From Spirochaetota bacterium (GTDB lineage: Bacteria > Spirochaetota > UBA4802 > UBA5368), in assembly GCA_025457965.1 (NCBI GenBank), contig JALOTJ010000024.1, positions 1 through 36,994 of the forward strand: a stretch of DNA of 36,994 nucleotides, written 5' to 3'. Both the position numbers and the translations under genes were made by a program. The notes beneath the pieces are model-generated. The model did not search any database and was not told the DNA's origin. It was given only the letters and a program-made list of their open reading frames with translations. Positions 1 through 8,705 of the stretch are shown here, one piece after another. The first letter of the stretch is position 1, and every line of letters begins with the position of its first letter.

Positions 1-721
1 CACTGTTGCGCAGGCAGTCCAGCGCGACCGCAAAGGATACATCCGCAAGGGGAAACCCCTTGAAGTCCCTCAGCATCGCCTGGAGCTGCCCCGCATCGAC
101 CGGGGAAAAAAAAGAATACGAGCGCGAATACAGTTCAGAATAAAGCCGGGAGTATATTACAGCCGAATGGTAGAACTCTGGTATATCAATTATGGCGTCC
201 TTGTAGGTTTCCCTTCCGAAGGAGAAGAGCACTCCCTGCATATACTTAAGCATTCCCACGCCCGGATGCTCCTGCCCGGGCAGCCTTGGCCTGTCAGGCG
301 GGAATGAAGCCTTAGGATCCTGCAGGGCAAGCCATTCAATCATGAGCATCGAAAGGCCTTCATCGAAATCAAATCCCTCCAGAAAATTCTGCTTTGGCCT
401 GAAAACTCCTTCTCTCACGATAAGCTCGATAAGCCTCGTCGGCTCATCCCGGTCAGACTGGAAATCGACGAACAGGCTTGATTTAAACTCGTCCCGCCTC
501 GTTATGCTTAGGACAAGTTTCCTATAGCCTTTCCTGTTAAGAATATCCAGGATTCCCGCTTTCTCGAACTTCTCCATCAGAAGGCTTTCATCATAGAGCC
601 CCAGGAACTTCCCGGACGACAGGGGATCTATCGCACTCTCCGGTTTGACACGTTTAACCGAATGCGTTATGTCATCCAGGTATTTTGGTTTCTTTTTGCC
701 GTGTTTCCAGGAACGTGCCAT
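1..721 (-). CDS. Conserved hypothetical protein, C-terminus cut by window edge
   Basis: An uninterrupted minus-strand reading frame runs from ATG at 721 to the window edge, giving the first 240 residues; the stop codon lies outside. The N-terminus is very basic (MARSWKHGKKKPKYLDD). The rest is a soluble alpha/beta mixture with a proline-rich LPGQEHPGVGMLKYM stretch near residue 150, followed by aromatic and serine-rich segments (EFYHSAVIYSRLYSELYSRSYSFF). No signal peptide or membrane segment is visible, so it is probably cytoplasmic. I do not recognise a named domain. The ribosome-binding site before 721 is weak, but no other in-frame start exists for at least 15 codons upstream. Codon usage and the absence of stops over 240 codons make it a real gene. 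Function unknown. Confidence 0.75.
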   Translation of the reverse strand, partial: MARSWKHGKKKPKYLDDITHSVKRVKPESAIDPLSSGKFLGLYDESLLMEKFEKAGILDILNRKGYRKLVLSITRRDEFKSSLFVDFQSDRDEPTRLIELIVREGVFRPKQNFLEGFDFDEGLSMLMIEWLALQDPKASFPPDRPRLPGQEHPGVGMLKYMQGVLFSFGRETYKDAIIDIPEFYHSAVIYSRLYSELYSRSYSFFSPVDAGQLQAMLRDFKGFPLADVSFAVALDCLRNS

Positions 722-1170
722 CAGACAGCCATTTCCGTACCGCCATAGTGGATTCGACCGGCATCCGAATCCATCGATGTTCGGGCCGGGGTTTTCCTGA
801 TTCAAGGCGGAATCGCACCGCCGCGCAAAAACAGGGCCGGCGCGATTGGCCGCGGCATTGCGGCACGGCAACCGGCCCGAGGATTGTAAACTTTATGCAA
901 GTTCGGGAAAGTCAAGGTTTTTTCGCCGATGATGGGCCTGTCGGTGTGGAATAACGCGCGTTGAAAAGATCGCGTCTCAGAAAGGCCTCAAATTGTAGAC
1001 TTTATCGTACAGGCTGAATTTTTCGTCCCCGGACAGGCTCGGGCAGGCGTTGACCACGTCACCGTCGTACATCGATATCAAGATAATTGCGCATCCCCTG
1101 CCGAAGGAAGCCTCGCGACAGAAGCGTCGTTACAGGAAGTACTTCCGCGAGCATGGCCACCTCTACGCGA
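722..1170. other. Gap with no intact gene; possible coding remnant
   Basis: No convincing intact gene lies here. On the minus strand, 977-1129 is an open frame of 50 codons with no proper ribosome-binding site. It ends in a protein-like tail (MYDGDVVNACPSLSGDEKF...) and could be the 3' end of a decayed gene. The minus strand also carries TTGACT (910-915) and TACAAT (883-888) upstream of the 721 gene, but their 21-base spacing is too long for a normal sigma-70 promoter. Small open frames on both strands look like chance. Confidence 0.3.
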
Positions 1171-1196
1171 AAAAGCCCCTTGTACAAGGGGCTTTT
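1171..1196 (-). terminator. Rho-independent terminator after the 1218-2471 gene
   Basis: A perfect inverted repeat has 12-base arms (AAAAGCCCCTTG and its complement at 1185-1196), with A-rich and T-rich ends on both strands. It lies 22 bases past the stop of the minus-strand gene at 1218. It can work in both directions. Confidence 0.8.
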
Positions 1197-1217
1197 AAAA
1201 ATTTTGTGGCTCCATCG

Positions 1218-2471
1218 TTATTGTTTAAGATTCTTTATCAGCATTCTGTAAGAATCGCCTGTCCAGTGGTCCCCTAAAGGTGCTGCCTGGGGGACACCTC
1301 CTCTTATTACAGTCAATACAGTCATCTTGAAAACCCTGCAAACATCTTTTTCGTTTTGCTGGGCCGCTACATAAACCGGAAGCCCCCACTGTATGGGTCG
1401 CATCAATAAGTCGTGCTTTGTCGCAAACCAGTTTCCGCTTATTGTTATGGCAAGAGGTTTTTCTTTGGGGTAGGCGTTCACATAGTATTTCCTGATCTCT
1501 TCTTTAAGCGCATTGATATTTCCAGGCCCTGAGAATGCTCCCGGGGACGGGAAGCGTGCGCTTTCAAGGGCTTTTTGTGTATCCGCGTCCGACTTTGTTT
1601 TTTGTTGCTTGAGTGACACCAGGGCCTGTTTTACCTCTTCATCTTCCGGGTTGAATTTGAGAGCCCTTTTGAGCTCGGTTTCCGCTTTGTCAAAAACCTG
1701 TTTCCTTTTATCGTCCTGATAAAATGACATGTTGGTCAGGTTCATCATTGTTTGCGAAAGAATCTGTTTTGCTTCCGCCTTCATGTTGTTTTCTACTTTT
1801 GAAATGATATCATTAACAATCTGGAATGCCCTTGCCGGCATTTCATCGGGTCTTTTATTTGCTTCGTCGTACATTCCTTTGGAGGGGTCCTTCGGGGTCA
1901 GGGCGACAATTTTTTTGTCCATTGCATCGCCTTCGCCGTATTTTTGAACCATTTCCTTCATCAGCGCGGCAAGTTTTGGCTTTTCATTTTTGAGTATGTC
2001 GCTGGCCGTTTTTATCACATCGTCGGTCATGCTTTCGTCATATGATATCGCCGTTGGTCCCGTGAAGTATTTGGCTGATTTTTGCTTCAGCGCTTCCGCA
2101 GCTTCAACAATTGTCTTCCAGTCCGAAAGGGCCCGTTCCTTTTCTGGATTATTACTCGCAGGGCCGGCACTGGCATGTTTGCCCGCCTTTTCATCAAGTC
2201 CCTGTTCCTTCACCTTTGGTGCGAGCTTCATTTGCAATATTCTAAGCTCTGAATATGCAGGGTCGGCTTTTTTTATTTTTTCTATCAGATCCCTGGCGAG
2301 TATTACTTTTTCTTTTTTTACGGCAGGATCCGTTGTGTTTTCGTATGCCCTGATTGCAGCTTTTGCGTCATTTGACATTTTTTTCAGTTCAGCCGGGCTT
2401 TCGGTATAGGCCAGAGATACGGATAAAAACAATCCAATAAGAACGAGTGAAAACGTCCGTGCGATTGACAT
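1218..2471 (-). CDS. Exported hypothetical helical protein with a TPR-like segment
   Basis: This 417-residue protein has a clear N-terminal signal peptide (positive start, hydrophobic core of about 15 residues, SLAYTES cleavage region), so it is exported to the periplasm or cell surface. The start at 2471 is chosen because AGGAGG lies 5 bases upstream of it; the longer open frame to 2498 has no such site. The body is Lys/Glu/Ala-rich and helical, with one TPR-like repeat near residues 270-300 (FDKAETELKRALKFNPEDEE). The last 100 residues differ in character (aromatic, ITISGNWFATKHDLLMRPIQWGLPVYV) and probably form a small beta domain. There is no lipobox cysteine. The gene is AT-richer than its neighbours. 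I do not recognise the family. It stands alone, followed by a strong terminator. Confidence 0.75.
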   Translation of the reverse strand: MSIARTFSLVLIGLFLSVSLAYTESPAELKKMSNDAKAAIRAYENTTDPAVKKEKVILARDLIEKIKKADPAYSELRILQMKLAPKVKEQGLDEKAGKHASAGPASNNPEKERALSDWKTIVEAAEALKQKSAKYFTGPTAISYDESMTDDVIKTASDILKNEKPKLAALMKEMVQKYGEGDAMDKKIVALTPKDPSKGMYDEANKRPDEMPARAFQIVNDIISKVENNMKAEAKQILSQTMMNLTNMSFYQDDKRKQVFDKAETELKRALKFNPEDEEVKQALVSLKQQKTKSDADTQKALESARFPSPGAFSGPGNINALKEEIRKYYVNAYPKEKPLAITISGNWFATKHDLLMRPIQWGLPVYVAAQQNEKDVCRVFKMTVLTVIRGGVPQAAPLGDHWTGDSYRMLIKNLKQ

Positions 2472-2626
2472 GATGTCCTCCTGAATTTGTTGGTACAATG
2501 ACCTTATAGATTCCAGACTTGTTAATACGCAGAAAGGTCCTCTCTCACAAGGGCAGGGTTCATCGCGACAGCATGCCGTGTATCGGCGGTTCCCCCTTTG
2601 AAAAATGCCCTCTCACCCTGGGGAAA

Positions 2627-2643
2627 GCCCCTCATGCAGGGGC
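2627..2643 (-). terminator. Probable terminator after the alpha/beta hydrolase gene
   Basis: GCCCCT and AGGGGC arms pair around a 5-base loop, about 90 bases past the hydrolase stop at 2735. On the minus strand the stem is followed by TTTCCCC, a weak U tract. Confidence 0.5.
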
Positions 2644-2734
2644 CGCTTAAATTTTGGATTAAACAATTTTTAATTGTTCTCAATAAGGTATCAAACGGGC
2701 GTAAAAAAATCAATACTTTCGAAAGGAACCCCCG

Positions 2735-3724
2735 TTATTTTCCGACCAGCCGCACAAAATCGACAATCTCCCTCTCGGCCATCGCCCTGTCCGACATGAC
2801 CCATTTCGATAACAGTACGTGCGCGGATTTTGGTATGGCCACGGCCCTGTTCAATGGATTCGGTTTCGAGTCGAGACCGAAGAGGCCGAACGCACGCTTC
2901 ATCGCGGCCACGCTGGCCGTGGTGTCCTGATTTTTCTCGTCGTCATAGTAATACAGCATGAGCACGGGGTCCGCGACCTTCCTATACACGGCATCCCGCG
3001 CCGTATATTTCACCATGTCCGCCGCGGACTTGAATGAAGAATAGTACTTCTCCTTCGTCCAGTAGCCCTCCCAGCCGGGGACGTCGGTGGGACCGCCCGT
3101 CGGCCTGCGCACCTTGCCCTGCAACAGCTCAACGAGAGATGTCCCGCCAGGGTAATAGAACAGCTTTGCCGGGGCCGGGGCGAAGTCGTAAAAGGGCGAG
3201 GCCAGGATCAGGGCTGACATTTTACCGGGATACTTCGCGGCGAGATAGGTGCCCAGAAGCCCTCCCATGCTGCCGCCCATTACGATAACCCGCTCTCCGA
3301 GGAGCGGCATCATGGCGAAGGCCTCTTCGGCCTGGTCTATATAATCACGATAGCCTGCGGCGGCAAACTCTTCCTTGGTCAGTCCGTGCCCCGGCAATCT
3401 GAGATAATAGGTGTTGGCGCGGAACCGTTCGGCGATCCTGTCGACCACGGCCTCGCCTTCGGCGCGGGACGCGCTCCAGCCGTGTATGTAGAGAATCGCA
3501 AGCGGTGTTTTCCCGGACGAGTACCGTGCCAGCTTTTCTTCGTTACCAGGGCGGACCCCGAGTTCGGCGCTTTTCGCCAGTTTGATTTTATAATATTCAT
3601 CGAACGTCATCTGCGGCGCCGTACCACTGTATGTGTACCGGGGATAGGTAAGCAGATATATCCCTGCATACAAAGCAACGATAATGGCGATCGCGATTCC
3701 CAGACGCTTAAAGAAATTTTTCAT
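2735..3724 (-). CDS. Membrane-anchored alpha/beta hydrolase (lysophospholipase/esterase type)
   Basis: This 329-residue serine hydrolase has an uncleaved-looking N-terminal membrane anchor (residues 8-26), so the catalytic domain probably faces the periplasm. The alpha/beta-hydrolase landmarks are in order: oxyanion HGW at 81-83, LPGHG at 110-114, the nucleophile elbow GGSMGG with Ser152, an Asp in the YYYDDEKNQD segment near 261-267, and His302 in SAHVLL. This is a complete catalytic triad and the usual family length plus anchor. The start at 3724 is supported by GGAGG 6 bases upstream. The substrate is probably a carboxylic or lipid ester and is not determined by the sequence. It is a single gene, divergent from the chemotaxis receptor. 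Confidence 0.85.
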   Translation of the reverse strand: MKNFFKRLGIAIAIIVALYAGIYLLTYPRYTYSGTAPQMTFDEYYKIKLAKSAELGVRPGNEEKLARYSSGKTPLAILYIHGWSASRAEGEAVVDRIAERFRANTYYLRLPGHGLTKEEFAAAGYRDYIDQAEEAFAMMPLLGERVIVMGGSMGGLLGTYLAAKYPGKMSALILASPFYDFAPAPAKLFYYPGGTSLVELLQGKVRRPTGGPTDVPGWEGYWTKEKYYSSFKSAADMVKYTARDAVYRKVADPVLMLYYYDDEKNQDTTASVAAMKRAFGLFGLDSKPNPLNRAVAIPKSAHVLLSKWVMSDRAMAEREIVDFVRLVGK

Positions 3725-3950
3725 TTTTTGCCTCCATGCAACGGGTGAAATACATGTCAGGAAATACCATTACGTCAAGAAGTAAATCAGGTATTCCAGA
3801 ACTGGCACCGCCTATGCGATAACGCATCGAAAACAGTCACTTTCGCTACGGGTTCCTGTCGGAGATCATCGATGAATCAGCAGTTCCCCGGGCGCTCCCG
3901 AGGAAGACGTAATTCCATTTTAAACATTTTCAAAAATATGTATTTCTCGC

Positions 3951-3979
3951 TTGATTTACGCATATTCCCGCAGTACGAT
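3951..3979 (+). promoter_or_regulatory. Candidate sigma-70 promoter for the chemotaxis receptor
   Basis: TTGATT at 3951 and TACGAT at 3974 are separated by 17 bases and lie 45 bases before the receptor start. Each box matches 4 of 6 consensus positions, so this is tentative. The rest of the 300-base divergent gap (3725-4024) shows no gene. Confidence 0.3.
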
Positions 3980-4024
3980 AAAATGGACCCGGGAGGCATA
4001 TTGTAATCGTGCAGGAATACAAAC

Positions 4025-6553
4025 ATGAAAAACAACCCGACTCATTACGAGGTGTACAAAAAGCATCTTAGAACCCAGTTTTTAATCTCCGAAGGAATTG
4101 CCTATGGTTTTCTCGTTCCGTTGACGCTGGTTCTGATTTTACTCAGTTTGAAACCCTCGACCTCCCAGATGTTCACCATTATCGCCCTGGCACTGGGCAT
4201 TGCGGCGGTCGGCACCATTCCCTTCGTCTTTTCATACGTATGGTTTCTCTCCCCGGTGTGCGCCATGGTGAAAAACACGTCGGAGGCCGCCGGAAAGCCG
4301 GTTGATTCATACCCGGTCGCCCGCAGGAGGTTTTTTCTTTTCCCCGCCTTCCACGCCCTGAATTCCGCCGGCCGCTGGGTCATTCTCATGAGCACGGTCC
4401 TTGTGGTGTTGTCTTTTATCATCGACCAGACCCATTTACAAAAAATCAATCTCTGGCTTCTGGTGTTAATTAATGCGATTATTTCCGGCGGGATGTATTA
4501 TCTTGCGGCCGATCGTTTCACCGAAAAGATCGCCTCCCTCGGCATGTTCAGCGCAGACCTTGACGGAAAGGCGCGTCTTAGTTCACCGCTTGCCTTTATG
4601 GTGATATCCGCGAGCGCCCTCGGCATGGTTTTAATGATCCTCCTCGTTCTGAATATTTTTTATGCCGCAGTTGAGAATGCCTACATCAATCAAATGAAAA
4701 ACATCACCGCATCCATCGACAAAAACATCGAACGTTTTTATGACGAGCGCCTCGGCGACTCTAAAATACTGCTCGGCAATCCGGCACTTATTGAAAGCGT
4801 AAAAACGGGAAGGTACGAGGAAATAACGCGCATATTCAAAACATACTACGATACCTACGGAATTTACGAAAACATTTTCATTTCAACCCCGGAAAAGGAT
4901 TCCATGATCGTCGCGTCACCGGTTCCCGGCTCCGTGGGTCTGCGGTACAGGGTCGCCGGATACGGCGACAATATCGACGCCTCGCTCCGGGGAGAGGTGC
5001 TGTTCAGTTCCGCCAATAAATCCCCCGTAACCGGTTTGCCGGTAGTACTGCTGACCCTCCCCATCAGAGAAGCGAACCGCGTCGTCGCCATCCTGGGTAT
5101 GCCTATTGAGCTCGGGAAGTTTACCTCCACGCTGCTGGGGACCACCCGCATAGGAAAAACCGGGTATCCGTTTCTAACGGACGAGAAGCTTGTAACTACC
5201 GGACACCCCGATCAAAAAATGCTTCTTACCGAAATACAAAAATTTGATTTCGGCAAGTCGATGCAGTCACTCCCCAGCGGCAGTGATATACGCTATATGT
5301 GGCAGGGCAGGCATAAATATCTGACGTTCGTCAAAAACGAAAAATACTCTTTTTATTCGGCGGCCACCATTTACCTTTCGGACATCGATGAAACGGTCAT
5401 CGAAGCGGAAATCGTCCTGTTCACGCTCACCGTGGCCGGCCTTTTACTGACCGGCTTGTTGATCGTGATCTTCATCAGCCGAAAACTCGCGCCGCTGAAG
5501 GCGAATGAGGAAATTATGGAGAAACTTGCGGCAGGCGAGCTGGGTCATGAAATCATGTCGTTCTCGAATGACGAAATAGGCCGTATGTCCGGAAGGCTCA
5601 ATAAATTCGTGGACACCCTGCGCTCGGTGCTGAAAAACATCCAGAACATATCGGGAGAGGTCGCTACGTCCTCGGAAGAGATGTCCACCGCGGCCGTTTC
5701 GTTCTCGGACAACGCCCAGAACCAGGCCGCGTCCGCCGAGCAGGTGACGGCCACCGTCGAGGAGGTTTCCGCCGGCGTTGAGAACGTGGCGGCGAACACC
5801 TTGGAGCAATTCAAGCGGCTGGGCGAGTTTATCAAACAGATGCAGAAGCTCTCCGAAAGCATCAACGAAATGGGCGACAAGCTCAAAGAGACCGTCAATC
5901 TCTCAAGTGATATCGCCGCAACGGCGAAATTCAGCGAGAACTCGCTCAACGATATGACCGCGAGCATGTCGAGGATCTCCGAAAGCTCAAGCGAGATGAC
6001 CGGCATCGTCGACATAATCAACGATATATCCGAAAAGATTAACCTTCTCTCCCTCAACGCCGCTATCGAGGCCGCCCGCGCCGGCGATGCCGGAAGGGGG
6101 TTCGCCGTTGTCGCCGACGAGATATCGAAGCTCGCCGATCAGACCGCCTCGAGCATCAAGGAGATAGACAAGTTCATCCGCAGCAACAACGAAGAGATCA
6201 GCAGGGGCATGGGTAATGTTGAATCGGCAATCGACACCATCAGCACCATCATCAGCGGCGTGAACCGGATCGGTGAAATGATGAACCTGCTGGGAGAGTT
6301 CATGAAAAAACAGCTCGATACCAACGCACTGGTCAACCGTGACGCGCTGGAGATGAGGTCCCGGTCGGAAGAAATGAAGGGCGCGACCGAAGAGCAGAAG
6401 ACCGCCGTTTCAGAAATCGTGAAATCGGTTTCGAATATCAATGAGCTTACCCAGGCCAATGCCTCCGGCGCCGAGGAAATGGCGGGCACCTCTGAAAGCC
6501 TGGCCTCAATGGCCGAAAATTTGAAGCGAACGGTGGATTATTTCAAGTTCTGA
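4025..6553 (+). CDS. Methyl-accepting chemotaxis protein with multi-span N-terminus
   Basis: This 842-residue transmembrane chemoreceptor passes ligand state to CheA/CheW. Domain order: five hydrophobic segments (about 22-42, 50-72, 117-134, 141-161, 188-214), a large periplasmic Cache-like region (about 215-455), a sixth membrane segment (about 460-483), HAMP (about 484-535), then a long coiled-coil signalling domain to the end. The highly conserved hairpin tip, [20 protein letters not shown], is present near residue 672, followed by [10 protein letters not shown]. Glu/Gln-rich helices on each side are probable methylation regions. Classical receptors have only two membrane spans, so the extra four at the N-terminus are the unusual part. 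AGGA lies 8 bases before ATG. No chemotaxis kinase genes are nearby, so it is an orphan receptor. The ligand is unknown. Confidence 0.93.
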   Translation: MKNNPTHYEVYKKHLRTQFLISEGIAYGFLVPLTLVLILLSLKPSTSQMFTIIALALGIAAVGTIPFVFSYVWFLSPVCAMVKNTSEAAGKPVDSYPVARRRFFLFPAFHALNSAGRWVILMSTVLVVLSFIIDQTHLQKINLWLLVLINAIISGGMYYLAADRFTEKIASLGMFSADLDGKARLSSPLAFMVISASALGMVLMILLVLNIFYAAVENAYINQMKNITASIDKNIERFYDERLGDSKILLGNPALIESVKTGRYEEITRIFKTYYDTYGIYENIFISTPEKDSMIVASPVPGSVGLRYRVAGYGDNIDASLRGEVLFSSANKSPVTGLPVVLLTLPIREANRVVAILGMPIELGKFTSTLLGTTRIGKTGYPFLTDEKLVTTGHPDQKMLLTEIQKFDFGKSMQSLPSGSDIRYMWQGRHKYLTFVKNEKYSFYSAATIYLSDIDETVIEAEIVLFTLTVAGLLLTGLLIVIFISRKLAPLKANEEIMEKLAAGELGHEIMSFSNDEIGRMSGRLNKFVDTLRSVLKNIQNISGEVATSSEEMSTAAVSFSDNAQNQAASAEQVTATVEEVSAGVENVAANTLEQFKRLGEFIKQMQKLSESINEMGDKLKETVNLSSDIAATAKFSENSLNDMTASMSRISESSSEMTGIVDIINDISEKINLLSLNAAIEAARAGDAGRGFAVVADEISKLADQTASSIKEIDKFIRSNNEEISRGMGNVESAIDTISTIISGVNRIGEMMNLLGEFMKKQLDTNALVNRDALEMRSRSEEMKGATEEQKTAVSEIVKSVSNINELTQANASGAEEMAGTSESLASMAENLKRTVDYFKF

Positions 6554-6655
6554 TCGCGGCGTTCCCGACGGGCGGTAGAAGCGCGATTGTGGTCGGCCGC
6601 GTATGGGCCGACCCTGGTTTAAGAAAGCAGACGCGGAGAACGCCCCTCTCCAAAA

Positions 6656-6679
6656 GAAGGCCCCCTCTCAGGGGCCTTC
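6656..6679 (-). terminator. Terminator between the receptor and the phospholipase-like gene
   Basis: A 9-base stem (GAAGGCCCC with its complement at 6671-6679) closes a 6-base loop. On the minus strand it is followed by TTTT, so it mainly serves the convergent gene ending at 6706. It could also stop transcription of the receptor gene. Confidence 0.75.
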
Positions 6680-6705
6680 AAATTTCGCGTTCTCGTCTCG
6701 TGCAG

Positions 6706-8049
6706 CTAGCGTTTCGAAGCCTCGCGTATCGCGTTCAGGTAACTCCTGATGTGCATGCCGTACGATTTAAACAAATCTGCGAGGGCCAGTGTCATTTGAT
6801 CCACTGACTCCCGCCCTTTTCTCTCCACCGTATATTCTATAAGACTTCCAAGCTCTTTTGAACCGCTCGCCTCGAAGGAGGGATCTGAAATCAGCCTTTC
6901 CGGGAAGTATTTCTCGATTTGCGCATCGACGGTGCCGCTCTTCTTCGCCGACTCTTTGGCAACGACCCGCCGGGGAAAGTCATCGCCGTACGGCAGCACT
7001 TCGAGTGGATTTCGCAGTGCCTGGAAAATGGGATGGCCGGGATTTTTATCATCATAGGCCTTTCTGAGTATATTCTCCTGAAATTCCTCCATAACCGTAT
7101 GACGGTTCGATACGAGCTGGATCGCGCCGTTTTTGCTTTCGGCAAAACCAAGCATGGCCTTCAGGTTGATCCAGATCATGCGCAAAGCGCTGACCCCTGG
7201 CAGGGGCTTCGCGTGGTAGGGCATGGAGAGGTCCCCGAGGTAATGCATTCCCCACCCCATGAACCGCCATCCCCAGTAATCGTTACCGGTCCTGAACGCA
7301 TATTCCGAAAGGCTCTTGAAAAGATGGATTCGATACTCGGGGTACGTGCGTTTCAAAAAGGGCGCGAAGAAATATATGATCTTCGGCTCGTGATAGAATC
7401 CCATATGGAAAGGAGCCTGGCTTCCGTATTCCAGGTTGGGATTGCCGAAGGGCTGGATGCCGAACCCGTACACTTGGCCGTAAGCGGTGTTGTTGTCGGT
7501 GAACAAACCGAGGTCGAAGCCATAATCGGGCTCGTCGTTGGCGGTTGTCAGGACCTCGAGCGGCGGAACTTTTTCCCCTTCGTTAAGGCGGACATAGATC
7601 GACTTTCGCATGAAGCCGGTGTCCTCAAGGGTGGCCAGGTCGCCCGGATCGATGACCGGCCTTCCGTAGGTCTTCTCCCCCGGAAGGAGCTGAAGATACA
7701 GCCGCGGCTTTATGCCGGGATTCAGCCGGGCCGCCTGTAAAAAGCGCCCGAGTACATCTTTCGGATCGCCTGTCGCCCTGAACGCGAGATTGTCCGGCCG
7801 CGGTTCGTAACCGGGCATATTCTTCCGGGCCCATCCCTCCTCATCCGCGAGCAGTTTTTCCAGGCCCTTCTCCTCGCGAAGCAGAAAGGAGCTCAGGCTT
7901 CGCGCCGGAACCGGTTTCCGGTCCCTCACTTCCGCCACGCCGGAGAGGACCGGATGCGACAGCATCGTGTGGTTGGACCAGGCATATACCGGAACGGCGG
8001 CGATTAACGCCACAAGGATCACGCTTACCATACCGAGGCTGGTTCTCAT
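6706..8049 (-). CDS. Secreted zinc phospholipase C / S1-P1 nuclease-like protein
   Basis: This 447-residue exported protein begins with a textbook signal peptide (residues 1-23, ending VPVYA). The predicted mature protein starts with Trp24 (WSNH). That matters because zinc phospholipases C and S1/P1 nucleases use the N-terminal Trp itself as a zinc ligand. The core motif HYLGDLSMPYHA places His269, Asp273 and His279 as in that fold, and NRHTVMEE supplies the His317/Glu321 pair. The start at 8049 is chosen because GGAG lies 5 bases before it and the signal peptide then begins cleanly; in-frame ATGs at 8064 and 8085 fit less well. Likely role: hydrolysis of phospholipids or other phosphodiesters outside the cytoplasm. 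It is longer than Bacillus cereus PLC (about 245 residues), with a large insertion between residues 60 and 230. Confidence 0.75.
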   Translation of the reverse strand: MRTSLGMVSVILVALIAAVPVYAWSNHTMLSHPVLSGVAEVRDRKPVPARSLSSFLLREEKGLEKLLADEEGWARKNMPGYEPRPDNLAFRATGDPKDVLGRFLQAARLNPGIKPRLYLQLLPGEKTYGRPVIDPGDLATLEDTGFMRKSIYVRLNEGEKVPPLEVLTTANDEPDYGFDLGLFTDNNTAYGQVYGFGIQPFGNPNLEYGSQAPFHMGFYHEPKIIYFFAPFLKRTYPEYRIHLFKSLSEYAFRTGNDYWGWRFMGWGMHYLGDLSMPYHAKPLPGVSALRMIWINLKAMLGFAESKNGAIQLVSNRHTVMEEFQENILRKAYDDKNPGHPIFQALRNPLEVLPYGDDFPRRVVAKESAKKSGTVDAQIEKYFPERLISDPSFEASGSKELGSLIEYTVERKGRESVDQMTLALADLFKSYGMHIRSYLNAIREASKR

Positions 8050-8066
8050 TTGGGGCTCCATTTCCG

Positions 8067-8086
8067 ATTGCGGCAGCGACCGCAAT
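8067..8086. repeat. Inverted repeat just upstream of the phospholipase-like gene
   Basis: ATTGCGG and CCGCAAT arms (7 bases, perfect) flank a 6-base loop, ending 18 bases before the start at 8049. It could be a 5'-leader stem-loop or an operator. TATAAT occurs on the minus strand at 8101-8106, without a good -35 box. Confidence 0.4.
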
Positions 8087-8219
8087 AAGATTCATTAATA
8101 ATTATACGGATCATCATTCAAAGTGGAATCTACTCTTTTATAAAGTCAATCCTTAAAAATTCGACTGCACACGGCATCCGGCCATCCCCTGCCGTTCGGG
8201 AATGCCGCAGGCCAAGCCA

Positions 8220-8458
8220 TTAAAACGCTTTGCGCCGCGCGGCATGGCGCGCGAAATCCGCGAATGCTTCCCCGCTCGTGTAGCGACATTCGAATCCCGT
8301 CTTCTTCCTGAGCTTTTAACCCGACACGTACCACGGGTAGCGCACGCTGGCATAGAGGAGATGCTCGACGACCTCATCGACCTCCGGATCGTCGCACAGC
8401 GCCCGTACGATCCTTCCTCCTATGCACCCGAGGCGCCAGTGACCATCCCGCGTTTCAT
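8220..8458 (-). pseudogene. Internally deleted NAD-epimerase remnant
   Basis: The minus strand encodes MKRGMVTGASG, then (after a 1-base frameshift) IGGRIVRALCDDPEVDEVV, then directly VRYPWYVSG*KLRKKTGF...ARRKAF and a stop. These are the first ~34 and last ~41 codons of the epimerase at 14987-15940 (MKRVLITGATGYIGGRVAWALC and VRYPWYVSSEKLRRETGF...GRRKPF). About 235 middle codons are missing. There is also a nonsense codon (TAA where the paralogue has a Glu codon). A ribosome-binding site (GGAGG, 4 bases before ATG) is still visible. The bases just past the stop also resemble the other copy (TTTTAATGG.TT.GCCTGCGG). By hand alignment the 3' part is roughly three-quarters identical in DNA. It is clearly non-functional. 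Confidence 0.8.
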
Positions 8459-8527
8459 CACGCCTCCATAGCAAAACTCATTTAAACACCAGACAGGAAA
8501 GCGGGCGAACGTGACGGTATTTTTTTG

Positions 8528-8557
8528 TTGACATAATACACTATGGTATAATAAAAT
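8528..8557 (+). promoter_or_regulatory. Candidate sigma-70 promoter of the symporter cassette
   Basis: TTGACA at 8528-8533 is a perfect -35 box. TAAAAT at 8552-8557 (5 of 6) follows after 18 bases. Two further TATAAT strings overlap (8548 and 8567 onward), so this AT-rich patch in a GC-rich region is the obvious promoter. The leader to the first gene at 8706 is about 140 bases. The TetR protein encoded at the end of the cassette may bind here, but I see no strong operator palindrome. Confidence 0.6.
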
Positions 8558-8705
8558 ACATATAAGTATAATATCAGCAGTATCGATGACGAACCTCGTC
8601 CTTAAGCCCATGCTCGCCCTGTCCTCAGCGACTCAGAGGCCGTCCTGTCGGCGCCCTTCCCGTTTCCTGCGGGGAGAGTGTAACAGCGAGTAACGAGGTA
8701 TTTAT

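Noticed and set aside
722-800. TCGAATCC-type string resembling a tRNA T-loop on the minus strand
   Set aside because: No matching T stem, anticodon arm or acceptor stem can be formed around it.
1171-1196. Considered as half of a repeat element or attachment site
   Set aside because: It is a single perfect hairpin with A/T-rich ends right after a stop codon, so terminator is the simpler reading.
8202-8471. Plus-strand 89-codon frame with Arg/Pro-rich product
   Set aside because: It is the shadow of the epimerase remnant on the minus strand; the minus-strand reading matches the paralogue.
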